From contig JAXGQR010000009.1 of the NCBI GenBank assembly GCA_040766325.1, positions 62,001-126,000 on the forward strand: a stretch of DNA of 64,000 bases, given 5' to 3'. The translations under genes were made by a program, and so were the position numbers. The notes under the pieces were generated by a model. The model saw only the letters and a program-made list of their open reading frames with translations. It did not search any database and was not told the DNA's origin. This document shows positions 15,757-24,977 of this stretch, piece by piece; position 1 is the stretch's first letter; each line of letters begins with the position of its first letter. Origin of the DNA: Dehalobacterium sp040766325. Its GTDB lineage: Bacteria; Bacillota; Dehalobacteriia; Dehalobacteriales; Dehalobacteriaceae.

Positions 15757-18420
15757 CTATTGCTTTCTACCGGCACGCATAAAGATTTTGATAATCTCAT
15801 TAACAGTTAGTGGGATTAACGCAAACCCAAAGACAATACCCCAATCCAGCAGGCTTAAATTCTGAACTTTAAATGCATCCGCCATAAAGGGTATTGTAAT
15901 CACTGCCAGTTGGAGAAAGATGCCGGCAAAGATGGCACCAATAAGATACTTATTGGTAAAGAAACCAATTTGGAAAATTGACTTGGTTTCATTTCTCATG
16001 GACAAGGAGTAAAACAATTGTGAGACCGCCAAGACGACAAAGGCCATGGTGCGCGCATAAGTTAATGCAGCTTCAGGGATATCCCGAGAGCCTAAGGTAA
16101 AACCATGTTCAGTTAATCCGAAGTAGAAGGCGGTTAAGGTCAGAATCCCGATTAAAGTACCCCCCAAAATAGCACGGAATCCGGCACCATGGGCAAAGAA
16201 ACTTTCTTTCGGATTTCTCGGCTTTTGCTTCATTACGTCCTTGTCTCCCGGGTCTATTCCCAATGCGATGGCCGGTAAGGAATCTGTAATCAAATTGATC
16301 CATAAAATTTGGGTCGCAATCAATGGTACCGGCCAACCGAAAAGGATGGAAGCAAAAATGGCAACCACTTCACCTAAATTGCAGGAAAGCAGGAAAACCA
16401 CAGACTTTTTAATATTGTTATAAATATTTCTTCCTTCTTCAATGGCATTAACAATGGTGGAGAAATTATCATCGGTCAAAATCATATCACTGGCACCTTT
16501 GGAGACGTCGGTGCCGGTGATGCCCATAGCCACGCCAATGTCTGCATATTTCAGGGAAGGGGCATCATTTACCCCGTCACCGGTCATGGAGACAATATTC
16601 CCATGAGACTTAAATGCTTTGACGATTTTCACCTTATGCTCCGGTGAAACCCTGGCAAAGACACGAAAATCATTAATTCTGCGGCTAAACTCCTCATCGG
16701 ATAATTGATCGATTTCCGATCCGGTGATGCTTTGTTCAATAGATTCGGCAATTCCCAATTCCTTGGCAATAGCTACAGCCGTATTTTTATGGTCCCCTGT
16801 AATCATAATGGAGGTAATACCGGCGAGCTTGGCCTGGTGAATGGAATCCTTCACTTCCAATCGCGGCGGATCAATCATTCCGACAAAACCTATGACAACC
16901 AGATTTTCTTCCATTTCTTCCGAGGGGATAACCGTATCCGTATCTTTAAACGCTACACCCAAAACACGCAAAGCATCGTTGGACATTTCTTCCGCCACAT
17001 TCAGATACGTTTTTTTCATTTCCTCTGTCAGGGGTACGATCTGTCCCTCGACTAAAGCGTGAGTCGCGATTTTTAAAATATTGTCTAAAGCCCCTTTTGT
17101 ATGGACTCGAAAGCCCGCACCTTCCCGATTCAAGGTTGACATTAGTTTACGATCAGAATCAAAAGGTTTCTCACCTACTCTGGGATGCTTATCATTTAAG
17201 GCTTTTTTCGTTAGTTGATATTTATCACCCAGAACAATTAGGGCAACCTCCGTAGGATCTCCCGTGCTCACCCCGTCATCATAAGTGGCATCAGAGCAAA
17301 GGACAAAAGATTTAACTAATTCCTGGGCATCTTGGGTTCCCTGAAAATCGGTTTTCTCGGCAGGTATTTCTTGTAGATGGTTCAAGGTATAATGCTTAAC
17401 CACTGTCATCTTATTTTGAGTCATCGTCCCAGTTTTATCGGAACAAATAATGTTTACCGAGCCTAGGGTTTCTACTGCGGGAAGCTTCTTGACAATGGCA
17501 TTGATCTTAGACATGCGGGTGACACCCAAAGCTAAAACAATGGCCACGATTGCTGCTAAGCCTTCAGGAATAGCTGCCACAGCCAGGCTAATGGCGATTA
17601 AGAACATATCGAATAGATCTCTGTCTTGCAAAAGAGCAATGATAAATATCAGTACACAAATTCCAATAGCGAGAAAGCCTAAGATTCGTCCCAGCTCATC
17701 CAAGCGTCTTTGTAAAGGAGTCATTTCCTCATGATCCTCATCAAGAATTTTCGCTATTTTCCCGATTTCCGTTTCCATTGCTGTGCCTACAACTACTCCC
17801 TCACCTCGACCATATGTGGCCAGGGTTGACATAAAAGCCATATTTGATTGGTCACCAAGGGGGGTTTTGGGGTCTTCGTGAAGATCCTGAGCATTTTTAT
17901 CCGCAGGGACAGATTCTCCGGTCAAGGCAGATTCCTCAATTTGCAGGTTGACGCTTTCAATTAAGCGCAGATCGGAGGGAATATACCTCCCGGCATCAAT
18001 AATTATAATATCTCCCGGTACAATTTTCGTAGAATCGATTTCTTTGATTTCGCCATCTCTTCTTACCAAAGATTTAGGCGTCGTCAGTTTTTGCAGCGCT
18101 TCAATAGCTTTCTCCGCCTTATATTCCTGGACGACACCGATAACGGCATTTAGGACAACCACAGCAAGAATAATGATCGAATCAACATATTCACCGATGG
18201 CCAAAGTAATGGCAGCAGCTCCCAACAGGACGTAAATCAGCATATTATTTAACTGGGCTAAGAAGAGGGCGACGATACTTTTCTTCGGTTTCTCTTTTAA
18301 CTTATTTTCTCCGTACTTCTCTAATCTTTCCTGGGCTTCTTCACCGGTAAGACCAGTGTTGACATTTACATCCAGTTCCCTTAAAACTTCTTCCTGGGAT
18401 TTTGAAAACCACATAGACAT
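15757..18420 (-). CDS. P-type cation ATPase of the SERCA/PMCA-like class (Ca2+ and/or Mn2+)
   Basis: An 887-aa P2-type ATPase. It has an N-terminal cation-ATPase domain, an actuator with LTGESVP, phosphorylation motif CSDKTGTMTQNK, GDGVNDAPSLK in the hinge, and about ten membrane segments. Ion-site residues match SERCA: PEGL in TM4, SCNLGEVVAIF in TM5 (Asn and Glu) and NLITDSLPA in TM6 (Asn and Asp). By homology alone it is a Ca2+ pump, but the gene is preceded by a Mn-sensing yybP-ykoY riboswitch, so export of Mn2+ (possibly with Ca2+) is the better prediction. AAAGGAG lies before the ATG. Confidence 0.88.
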   Translation of the reverse strand: MSMWFSKSQEEVLRELDVNVNTGLTGEEAQERLEKYGENKLKEKPKKSIVALFLAQLNNMLIYVLLGAAAITLAIGEYVDSIIILAVVVLNAVIGVVQEYKAEKAIEALQKLTTPKSLVRRDGEIKEIDSTKIVPGDIIIIDAGRYIPSDLRLIESVNLQIEESALTGESVPADKNAQDLHEDPKTPLGDQSNMAFMSTLATYGRGEGVVVGTAMETEIGKIAKILDEDHEEMTPLQRRLDELGRILGFLAIGICVLIFIIALLQDRDLFDMFLIAISLAVAAIPEGLAAIVAIVLALGVTRMSKINAIVKKLPAVETLGSVNIICSDKTGTMTQNKMTVVKHYTLNHLQEIPAEKTDFQGTQDAQELVKSFVLCSDATYDDGVSTGDPTEVALIVLGDKYQLTKKALNDKHPRVGEKPFDSDRKLMSTLNREGAGFRVHTKGALDNILKIATHALVEGQIVPLTEEMKKTYLNVAEEMSNDALRVLGVAFKDTDTVIPSEEMEENLVVIGFVGMIDPPRLEVKDSIHQAKLAGITSIMITGDHKNTAVAIAKELGIAESIEQSITGSEIDQLSDEEFSRRINDFRVFARVSPEHKVKIVKAFKSHGNIVSMTGDGVNDAPSLKYADIGVAMGITGTDVSKGASDMILTDDNFSTIVNAIEEGRNIYNNIKKSVVFLLSCNLGEVVAIFASILFGWPVPLIATQILWINLITDSLPAIALGIDPGDKDVMKQKPRNPKESFFAHGAGFRAILGGTLIGILTLTAFYFGLTEHGFTLGSRDIPEAALTYARTMAFVVLAVSQLFYSLSMRNETKSIFQIGFFTNKYLIGAIFAGIFLQLAVITIPFMADAFKVQNLSLLDWGIVFGFALIPLTVNEIIKIFMRAGRKQ

Positions 18421-18563
18421 CGCTCCTTTTATAATTATTACCTAATAATCCCATGCCGACCTGCCTCATAATCACATGGATAAAATCCTCCTTTTGATGT
18501 CTTCTATAAGCTAACTTTTTTCATTTAGCATGCCCCAAATAAACAAAATCTTGAGGTAAATAA

Positions 18564-18602
18564 TAAAAGACTCATAGGTAGTTTAGAACCACCCATGAGT
18601 CT
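18564..18602 (-). terminator. Expression-platform terminator of the Mn riboswitch
   Basis: The minus-strand stem AGACTCATGGGTGGT / ACTACCTATGAGTCT is followed by TTTTATTATTT. Its 5' arm contains the CATGG that also forms aptamer P1 with CCGTG (18682-18686). Ligand-bound aptamer and terminator are therefore mutually exclusive, as in an ON switch. Confidence 0.72.
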
Positions 18603-18686
18603 CGTTCATCAAGGTAAACCAGGCCGAAATCGACCACAATGTTGATTCACCACATCGCCGCAGCAATGCAAACTACTCCCCCACGG
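18593..18686 (-). promoter_or_regulatory. yybP-ykoY (Mn2+) riboswitch upstream of the P-type ATPase
   Basis: On the minus strand the 5' loop GGGGGAGTAG (18682-18673) and the 3' loop AACGAGACTCATGGG (near 18593-18607) match the two conserved halves of the yybP-ykoY aptamer, joined by a hairpin arm with AATCAACATTGTGGTCGATTTCGGCC. P1 pairs CCGTG with CATGG. This family senses Mn2+ and commonly controls Mn exporters and P-type ATPases. The rest of the 18421-18759 gap shows nothing else. Confidence 0.78.
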
Positions 18687-18759
18687 AACACTATGAATTT
18701 TTAATTTATAATTGATCCTACCACAAAACTTAAAAAAGTGCAAGCACATTTTTCCATTA

Positions 18760-20052
18760 CTATTCCCCTCTTAAGCGATCTAAAACGATGGAGGCCGCAC
18801 TCCGGACAGATAAATGATTGTAAACACTCGGCCCATAGATAGGATTGAGGACATAATCTGAGCTTTCGATTAAGGATTCCTCCAGTCCCCAACCGGTACC
18901 AAAAAGGATCAGATAGTTACCTTCCTTTCGCTCCATCACATCCCTTAATTCCTCATAACCGATATTTTGAGGATAGGCTTTAGCTGCGGTAGAAATTACC
19001 TTAGGAGCACTGCCATATTCCTTGGTGATTTGCGCCTTAACCTCTTCCACGGAATCAACTACAGAAAGTTTTGTCAAAGCGGTTTTACGATCCGGGTTAT
19101 AACGAGCACCAAAACCTTTGATCCAATGGTTTATCAAGGTCTGAATCAACTCATGCTGCACTCTTATCGGCTGCACCACAAAATATTTTTCCACGCCATA
19201 GGTGGCAGAAGCCCGAGCGATATCATGTAAATCCAGATTGGTAAAAGATGTATTAATGACAGCCCCCTTCTTATTATAAACGGGGTAATGTACCAAAGCG
19301 GTAAAAAGGTGGGTCTTCTCTTTTAGGGGTGCCTTAATTTTCTCCATATATTGCAGGTCTTCCACGCGCAAAGGGGCTTTTTTATATAAATCCGGGCGGT
19401 TTTTCCATGTTTTCGCCAGGGATTGCTGCCTACGCCAGACCCGAATCTTCTCATGGTGCCCGCCCAGGAGAACCTCAGGCACTTTATGACCTAAAAACTC
19501 CTGGGGTCTGGTATATTGGGGATACTCTAGCAGTCCATCCTCAAAAGACTCCTCGGATGCGGAAAGATCATCTCCTAAAACACCTGGTAATAGCCGAACC
19601 AGAGAATCTACCATTACCATGGCAGGTAGTTCTCCTCCGGTTAGCACAAAATCCCCGATGGAAAGTTCCTCCGCATGAAAAATTTCCTTGACCCGTTCAT
19701 CAATACCCTCATAATGACCACAGATAAAAACCAGGTGCTCTTCCCGGGATAATTCTGCCGATTTCTTCTGAGTGAAAATCTCTCCTTGGGGACTGGTAAT
19801 GATAATACGTGGAGAGGTGCTTCCTGACTCCTTAATATGTTGAATGGCTTCAAAAATAGGCTCCGGTTTCATAACCATACCGGCACCTCCGCCATAAACA
19901 ACATCATCAACCATGCGATGTTTGTTAAAAGCAAAGTCGCGAATATTCGTCACATGGATTTCTACCAGCCCTTTTTCTTGTGCCTTTTTCAGAATACTGT
20001 CCCGAAGGGGAGCAAACATGCCCGGAAAAAGGGTCAAAATATCAATTCTCAT
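18760..20052 (-). CDS. trmD: TrmD fused to a second SPOUT RNA methyltransferase domain
   Basis: The 430-aa product is far longer than ordinary TrmD (about 240-250). Residues 1-240 are a complete TrmD, the tRNA m1G37 methyltransferase: MRIDILTLFPGMF start, VDDVVYGGGAGMVMKPEP, FICGHYEGIDERV and SIGDFVLTGGELPAM knot motifs, and EYPQYTRPQEF. Residues about 245-430 match the RNA_Me_trans family (PF09936-like), which in other Firmicutes is a separate gene next to trmD; its knot motif is LILFGTGWGLEESL and it ends with YNHLSVRSAASIVLDRLRG. There is no stop or ribosome site between them. It is the last gene of the ylxM-ffh-rpsP-KH-rimM-trmD unit. Confidence 0.9.
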   Translation of the reverse strand: MRIDILTLFPGMFAPLRDSILKKAQEKGLVEIHVTNIRDFAFNKHRMVDDVVYGGGAGMVMKPEPIFEAIQHIKESGSTSPRIIITSPQGEIFTQKKSAELSREEHLVFICGHYEGIDERVKEIFHAEELSIGDFVLTGGELPAMVMVDSLVRLLPGVLGDDLSASEESFEDGLLEYPQYTRPQEFLGHKVPEVLLGGHHEKIRVWRRQQSLAKTWKNRPDLYKKAPLRVEDLQYMEKIKAPLKEKTHLFTALVHYPVYNKKGAVINTSFTNLDLHDIARASATYGVEKYFVVQPIRVQHELIQTLINHWIKGFGARYNPDRKTALTKLSVVDSVEEVKAQITKEYGSAPKVISTAAKAYPQNIGYEELRDVMERKEGNYLILFGTGWGLEESLIESSDYVLNPIYGPSVYNHLSVRSAASIVLDRLRGE

Positions 20053-20064
20053 AATTTCCCACCT

Positions 20065-20568
20065 CTAATCATCCAATCCCGGCGGTAGTTCTACGACCAT
20101 GCGTTTTTGGTCATGAACATCGATTACCTGCACAATACTTTTCAGGGCCGGGATCAACAAATCTTTTTTGCCCTCTCTTTGCACCACATACACATCGTTT
20201 GCTCCCGTTTCAATAATATCGGTCAATTTACCCAGCAATGCACCCCTGGTATCAAAGACCTGAAGCCCAATGATTTGAAAATGATAATAATAGCCGGGAG
20301 GCGGTGTAATTGCTTGTTCCCGGTCAACAGTCAGATAACGGTTGCTTAATTTTGCCGCTTCATCGCGATCATTGACCCCACGAAACTTAATCAGAAACTT
20401 GTCTGTTTGTTCCCGTACCGTTTCCAATTCTACTAAATGATCAATGCCGTCAATCCAAACGAAGTCGGTACGAAAAAATCGATCCGGATAATCCGTTAAC
20501 GGCATAACCTTAAGCTCCCCTTTCACCCCATGGGGTGAGAGGATTTTCCCGATGATAATTCTTTCCAA
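20065..20568 (-). CDS. rimM: Ribosome maturation factor RimM
   Basis: A 167-aa two-domain (RimM N-domain plus PRC-barrel) protein that binds S19 and helps 30S head maturation. N-terminal GKILSPHGVKGELKVMPLTDYPDRF and central YYYHFQIIGLQVFDTRGALLGKL are characteristic. The TTG start has AAAGGAG 8 bases upstream. It lies 12 bases before trmD, the usual partner, and after a 237-base gap from the KH gene. Confidence 0.93.
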   Translation of the reverse strand: MERIIIGKILSPHGVKGELKVMPLTDYPDRFFRTDFVWIDGIDHLVELETVREQTDKFLIKFRGVNDRDEAAKLSNRYLTVDREQAITPPPGYYYHFQIIGLQVFDTRGALLGKLTDIIETGANDVYVVQREGKKDLLIPALKSIVQVIDVHDQKRMVVELPPGLDD

Positions 20569-20600
20569 GGATGAGACTCCTTTCTCTTTAAGTAAATCCA

Positions 20601-20795
20601 GGGGTGGTGCTTGATTTACCTTTTGAACTTAGTTCAAGCACCATCCCTCAATATACTTATTGTAAGGATATTAAAAAAAGAGGACAAGCTGCCCCTTTTT
20701 TATACGTTCAAAAATTCAAATTCTCTTTAAATGCTCCATGTTTAAAGTAAAGAGCAACTATAGCTTCCGTCCGCATCAGAAGGCTTGACGGAAGC
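20601..20795 (-). other. Intergenic segment with three hairpins between KH and rimM genes
   Basis: Three inverted repeats interrupt an otherwise tight operon. These are GGTGGTGCTTGA / TCAAGCACCATCC (20601-20647), an imperfect GC stem followed by seven T residues on the minus strand (about 20671-20701), and GCTTCCGTC / GACGGAAGC (20763-20795). The middle one could terminate part of the rpsP transcripts; the outer two have no T-run. Together they may lower rimM-trmD relative to ffh-rpsP. Confidence 0.5.
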
Positions 20796-20805
20796 CTAGT
20801 TATCT

Positions 20806-21033
20806 TTAGATAATTTCTACGTTTACTTTTTTCCCTTCTTTAGTGGCAACTGCTTTGATCACGGTGCGGATTGCTTTGGCAATACGTCCTTGTTTACCAA
20901 TGACTTTGCCCATGTCCTCCGGCGCCACCCGTAACTCCAATACAGTAAGATTGTCTTTTTCCTTAACCTCTACGGAAACTGCATCGGGATTTTCTACCAG
21001 GGATTTGGTTATATATTCTACTAATTCCCTCAT
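20806..21033 (-). CDS. khpA: KH-domain RNA-binding protein (KhpA)
   Basis: A 75-aa single KH-domain protein with the GKQGRIAKAIRTVIK loop (GxxG type) at about residues 48-62, the length and sequence of KhpA/YlqC. It binds RNA and is linked to cell division control in Gram-positives. Its position between rpsP and rimM is the classical one. GGGGGG lies before the ATG. Confidence 0.92.
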   Translation of the reverse strand: MRELVEYITKSLVENPDAVSVEVKEKDNLTVLELRVAPEDMGKVIGKQGRIAKAIRTVIKAVATKEGKKVNVEII

Positions 21034-21070
21034 TGTACTTATTACCCCCCGGTTTCATGGTCAAGTTCGC

Positions 21071-21331
21071 TTATTGTTCAGAAAATTTCTTCAATACACC
21101 GGCCTTTCTGAATAAAGCTTTCACCGTATCAGAAGGCGTTGCTCCATCGGAAAGCCATTTTAGAGCTTTTTCCTCATTGATTTGGTATTCTGCCGGCTGT
21201 TTCGTCGGATTGTAAAAGCCAATCTCTTCGATAAAGCGACCATCTCTGGAAGAACGGGAATCTGCTACCACTACTCTATAAAACGGAGCTTTCTTTGCAC
21301 CCATTCTTTTTAATCTGATTTTTGTTGCCAA
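21071..21331 (-). CDS. rpsP: 30S ribosomal protein S16
   Basis: An 86-aa S16 with the standard MATKIRLKRMGAKKAPFYRVVVAD N-terminal pattern and GRFIEEIGFYNPTKQP. The start is set at TTG 21331 because AAGGAGGTG is 6 bases upstream and the product then begins exactly as S16 does. An in-frame GTG 9 bases earlier overlaps that ribosome site. It follows ffh. Confidence 0.96.
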   Translation of the reverse strand: MATKIRLKRMGAKKAPFYRVVVADSRSSRDGRFIEEIGFYNPTKQPAEYQINEEKALKWLSDGATPSDTVKALFRKAGVLKKFSEQ

Positions 21332-21414
21332 TCCTCTCACCTCCTTAAAATATTCCGTTGTTACGGAAAAATCTATCTGAACCTTTCCTTCTACCCCGGA
21401 TTTTTCAACGATAT

Positions 21415-22770
21415 TTACATAAAGGGCAGATTAAAGGGCAGTTTTCCTTTTTTACTTTTTTTCATCATCCCACTACTGCCGAATTGTTTGATCATTTTCT
21501 TGGTTTCCGCAAATTGCTTCAGCAGCTTATTCAAATCCTGGACCTTGGTACCGCTGCCACGAGCGATGCGTTGTTTCCTGCTGCCGTTGATGATTTCCGG
21601 ATGTCTTCGTTCGTGAGCTGTCATGGATTGAATCATCGCTTCAATCTTCATAAAATCCTTTTCATCAACCTGCAAATCCTTTAATTTTTTATTGCCGCCC
21701 AAGCCGGGAATCATTCCTAAAAGATCCTGAACCGAACCCATTTTTTTAAACTGCTGCATCTGCTCTAAAAAGTCTTCTAAGGTGAAGTCTGCTTTACGCA
21801 TCTTTTCTTCCATTTCCTTAGCCTTTTTAGCATCAAAATTATCCTGGGCCTTTTCGATTAAGGTCAGCACATCACCCATGCCTAAAATGCGGGAAGCCAT
21901 CCTGTCGGGATGAAAGGGTTCCAATGCATCTAATTTTTCCCCCATACCCACAAACTTAATGGGTTTTCCCGTAACCGCTTTAACGGAAAGAGCGGCGCCC
22001 CCTCTGGTATCACCGTCTAATTTAGTTAAAATTAAGCCGTCAATGCCCAGTTCCTGATTAAAGGACTCGGCGACATTAACCGCATCCTGCCCCGTCATAG
22101 CATCCACCACGAGGAGAATTTCATGGGGATGCACCGTATCTTTGATATTTTTTAGCTCATCCATCAATTCTTCATTAATATGCAAACGCCCTGCCGTATC
22201 GATAATAACAATATCGTTCCCTTGGGTGGAGGCTCTTTCGATCCCTTGACGGGCAATTTCCACCGGACTTACCTTATTACCCAGACTAAAGACAGGCACC
22301 TGTAACTGCTCCCCTAAGACCTGTAATTGCTTAATGGCTGCCGGCCGATAGATATCTCCCGCCACCATTAAAGGCTGTCTCCCCTGTTTTTTTAAGTAAG
22401 TAGCCAGTTTCCCAGCGCTGGTGGTTTTACCGGCACCTTGTAAACCCACTAACATAATCACCGTCGGTGGCTTAGAGGAAATCACAATTTTTGACTGACT
22501 GCTACCCATTAGAGCAGTTAATTCTTCGTGGACAATTTTTACAACATGCTGCCCCGGTGTTAGACTCTCCAGGACTTCTTGCCCTACCGCCCGATCCCGT
22601 ACTTTGGCAACAAAATCTTTAACCACTTTAAAGTTCACATCTGCTTCCAGAAGGGCTACACGCACTTCCCGCATGGCTTCCTTCACATCTGCTTCCGTTA
22701 ACTTTCCTTTATTCTTTAACTTTTTAAAAGTTTCCTGCAGTTTATCTGCTAAAGAGCTAAAAACAGCCAT
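21415..22770 (-). CDS. ffh: Signal recognition particle protein Ffh
   Basis: A 451-aa SRP54 GTPase. An N-terminal helical bundle is followed by the G domain with GLQGAGKTTSAGKLA (P-loop), DTAGRLHINEELM, TKLDGDTRGGAALS and a methionine-rich M domain (FLEQMQQFKKMGSVQDLLGMIPGLGG). It delivers ribosomes making membrane proteins to FtsY. The stop of ylxM is 8 bases before its start. The C-terminal tail is lysine-rich as usual. Confidence 0.97.
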   Translation of the reverse strand: MAVFSSLADKLQETFKKLKNKGKLTEADVKEAMREVRVALLEADVNFKVVKDFVAKVRDRAVGQEVLESLTPGQHVVKIVHEELTALMGSSQSKIVISSKPPTVIMLVGLQGAGKTTSAGKLATYLKKQGRQPLMVAGDIYRPAAIKQLQVLGEQLQVPVFSLGNKVSPVEIARQGIERASTQGNDIVIIDTAGRLHINEELMDELKNIKDTVHPHEILLVVDAMTGQDAVNVAESFNQELGIDGLILTKLDGDTRGGAALSVKAVTGKPIKFVGMGEKLDALEPFHPDRMASRILGMGDVLTLIEKAQDNFDAKKAKEMEEKMRKADFTLEDFLEQMQQFKKMGSVQDLLGMIPGLGGNKKLKDLQVDEKDFMKIEAMIQSMTAHERRHPEIINGSRKQRIARGSGTKVQDLNKLLKQFAETKKMIKQFGSSGMMKKSKKGKLPFNLPFM

Positions 22771-22778
22771 TATAAAAC

Positions 22779-23129
22779 CTACTTTCTTTCCAGATCAATG
22801 ATCTCTTGAATGATAGCCTCAATCTGTTCCAACAATTCCAAATTTCCCGTGGTACGTAGTTGAGAAACTAATCCTCCAATATCAGCAATTTTACCCTGCT
22901 GTTTGTTAAATTTATCCATTAAGGAAAGTTTTTCTTCATAACCTTCCAAATTCTTTTCCGTTCTTTTCAAGAGATCATATACCGCTTGACGACTAATGCC
23001 GTATTCTTCTCCTATTTCCGATAAGGACAGATCATCCTCATAAAACATTTCCATGATCTCCTGCTGTTTAGGGGTCAATAATTTGCCATAAAAATCATAG
23101 AGCATCGTCATGCGGGCTAATTTTTCCAC
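22779..23129 (-). CDS. ylxM: YlxM/p13-like SRP-associated helix-turn-helix protein
   Basis: A 116-aa protein with LTPKQQEIMEMFYEDDLSLSEIGEEYGISRQAVYDLLKRTEK, a sigma-region-4-like helix-turn-helix, and a coiled C-terminus. It is the standard gene in front of ffh and modulates SRP function in streptococci. The start is GTG. A strong promoter (TTGACA-17-TAAAAT) precedes it, so this operon starts here. Confidence 0.9.
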   Translation of the reverse strand: MEKLARMTMLYDFYGKLLTPKQQEIMEMFYEDDLSLSEIGEEYGISRQAVYDLLKRTEKNLEGYEEKLSLMDKFNKQQGKIADIGGLVSQLRTTGNLELLEQIEAIIQEIIDLERK

Positions 23130-23167
23130 TGCTTTTCACCCGCCCGTTAAGTATTTTTACTTTACAC

Positions 23168-23196
23168 ATTTTATTACAACAAACATGCTTTGTCAA
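23168..23196 (-). promoter_or_regulatory. Promoter of the ylxM-ffh-rpsP operon
   Basis: On the minus strand TTGACA (23196-23191), 17 bases and TAAAAT (23173-23168) lie about 40 bases upstream of the ylxM GTG. Confidence 0.8.
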
Positions 23197-23199
23197 GCA

Positions 23200-24831
23200 T
23201 TATTCCAGCACGGCACTGATATTGGGAATCACTTGTTTTTTGCGAGAAACGACGCCGGGCAAATATACACTGTCTACTCCCGTTTTGACGTCGAAAGCCT
23301 TGCTAACCACATCTTTTAATTCACCGACAAAGAGAATTTCAGAGCCCTGATTAATAATATCGGTGATTAAAAGAAGAATCAAACCATAGTGGCCGTCCTG
23401 ACAATAGCTTGCCATAAAGGACAGCAAGTCTTCTCTCATCTCTTCCACGCTCTCCATATCAATGGTATAAACCTGACCAATGCCAATTCTTCCTTTATTA
23501 AAAGCCACTTCCTTAAAATCCTTCAGGAGCATTTCTCGAGGGCTTATTCCTTTGATATTAGAGCCGGCCTTAAACATTTGTAGAGCATAGGAGTCAATAT
23601 CAATATTGGCAATCTCTCCCGTTTTCTCCGCCGTAACCTGATCCAGATAAGTGCAGGTGGGAGACTGAAATCGTAAGGTGTCGGACAAAATTGCGGAACA
23701 CATTAAACCGGCAATTTTTTTTGAGGGCTTGATCCCGGCATCAAAATACATATTAGCAATAATCGTCGCCGTGCAGCCTACCGGTTCATTTTTAAATAAA
23801 ATCGGTTTTCCCGTTTGAATGTCTCCTAAACGATGATGATCAATAATTTCCAAAATATCCGCTTCTTCAATCCCCGGTACTGTTTGGCTCATCTCGTTAT
23901 GATCCACCAAAATAACCTGTTTGCGATTCTGAGAGATCACATGATAACGGGAAATAAACCCTAAGACCTTATTGTTCTTGTCCACCACCGGATAGCTGCG
24001 ATAGCGCGTATTCATCATGGTTTCCCTGACCTCATCTAAAAAATCATCAAAGGAAAATTTAACAATCTCCTTCGTCGTCATCACATATGAGTTGGGAATA
24101 CTGAGATTGATTAAACGGGCGGCAGTAAAAGTATCCATTTGGGTAACCATTAAAATACAGCCAAATTTTTGCGCTGTGTCAATCAAAAAGGATTCTGCCT
24201 CATTAAAACAAGTTAAGATCACACAATTAGCTCCTAGCTCCAGGGCTTTTACGATGCTGTCCTGTCGGTTACCGGCAATAACAATGTCTCCCTCTTCCAC
24301 AAAGGACTCTATTTGCTGAGGATCAGTAGCTAAAACCAACACCTTGCCTGTGGTATTATAATCCTTTTCTGCGCCTGTAACAATTTGGGCATTTAAGGTA
24401 TCGGCGATATTTTCCAGAGGGGTTTTACTGGCTGCAATCAGATTATTATCAACTGTATCCATATACTTTTCCGTAATATCCGATAAGGTCACAATCCCTA
24501 GAAGCCGTTCCTCCTCATCCACCACAGGCAGAGATTTTAGATTAGATTTTCGCATAATATTCCAAGTTCTTTTGATGGGAATCCCCGGTGATAAACTGGG
24601 TACCACATCCATGCTTAAGTCCGATACTTGTTTTTTGACCGTTTCTACCAATGCCGGTACTTCAACATCAAAATAATTCAAGACAAACTCCGTTTCATGA
24701 TTCAGCTCTCCCAGTCTACCGGGTATAGCCTCCCAGCCCTGCTTTCTTTTTAACTCCGCATAAGCGATGGCAGAACAAATGGAATCTGTGTCCGGGTTTT
24801 TATGACCCAGCACATATACTTTTTTTTGCAT
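23200..24831 (-). CDS. ppaC: CBS/DRTGG-domain family II inorganic pyrophosphatase
   Basis: A 543-aa Mn-dependent DHH-type pyrophosphatase with a regulatory insert. The N-terminal LGHKNPDTDSICSAIAYAE provides metal ligands. Two CBS domains (about residues 70-125 and 250-305) flank a DRTGG domain, followed by ILVDHNEMSQTVPG and LEIIDHHR (DHH motif) and the DHHA2 domain. In this family CBS domains bind AMP, ADP or diadenosine polyphosphates and tune hydrolysis. It stands alone with its own promoter. Confidence 0.93.
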   Translation of the reverse strand: MQKKVYVLGHKNPDTDSICSAIAYAELKRKQGWEAIPGRLGELNHETEFVLNYFDVEVPALVETVKKQVSDLSMDVVPSLSPGIPIKRTWNIMRKSNLKSLPVVDEEERLLGIVTLSDITEKYMDTVDNNLIAASKTPLENIADTLNAQIVTGAEKDYNTTGKVLVLATDPQQIESFVEEGDIVIAGNRQDSIVKALELGANCVILTCFNEAESFLIDTAQKFGCILMVTQMDTFTAARLINLSIPNSYVMTTKEIVKFSFDDFLDEVRETMMNTRYRSYPVVDKNNKVLGFISRYHVISQNRKQVILVDHNEMSQTVPGIEEADILEIIDHHRLGDIQTGKPILFKNEPVGCTATIIANMYFDAGIKPSKKIAGLMCSAILSDTLRFQSPTCTYLDQVTAEKTGEIANIDIDSYALQMFKAGSNIKGISPREMLLKDFKEVAFNKGRIGIGQVYTIDMESVEEMREDLLSFMASYCQDGHYGLILLLITDIINQGSEILFVGELKDVVSKAFDVKTGVDSVYLPGVVSRKKQVIPNISAVLE

Positions 24832-24883
24832 TCTCCGGCCCCTTTTTATCGTTTTTGATAGCTAAGATCATCCTACATGATTT

Positions 24884-24912
24884 ATGATACATTTCTCACC
24901 AAAATAAGTAAA
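24884..24912 (-). promoter_or_regulatory. Candidate promoter of the pyrophosphatase gene
   Basis: On the minus strand TTTACT (24912-24907), 17 bases and TATCAT (24889-24884) lie about 53 bases upstream of the ATG. Confidence 0.5.
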
Positions 24913-24977
24913 CATAATTTTATCCTTATTTGTCGGTTAATCTAATATCAAAAATTCGTCATCAAATATTTCTATGA

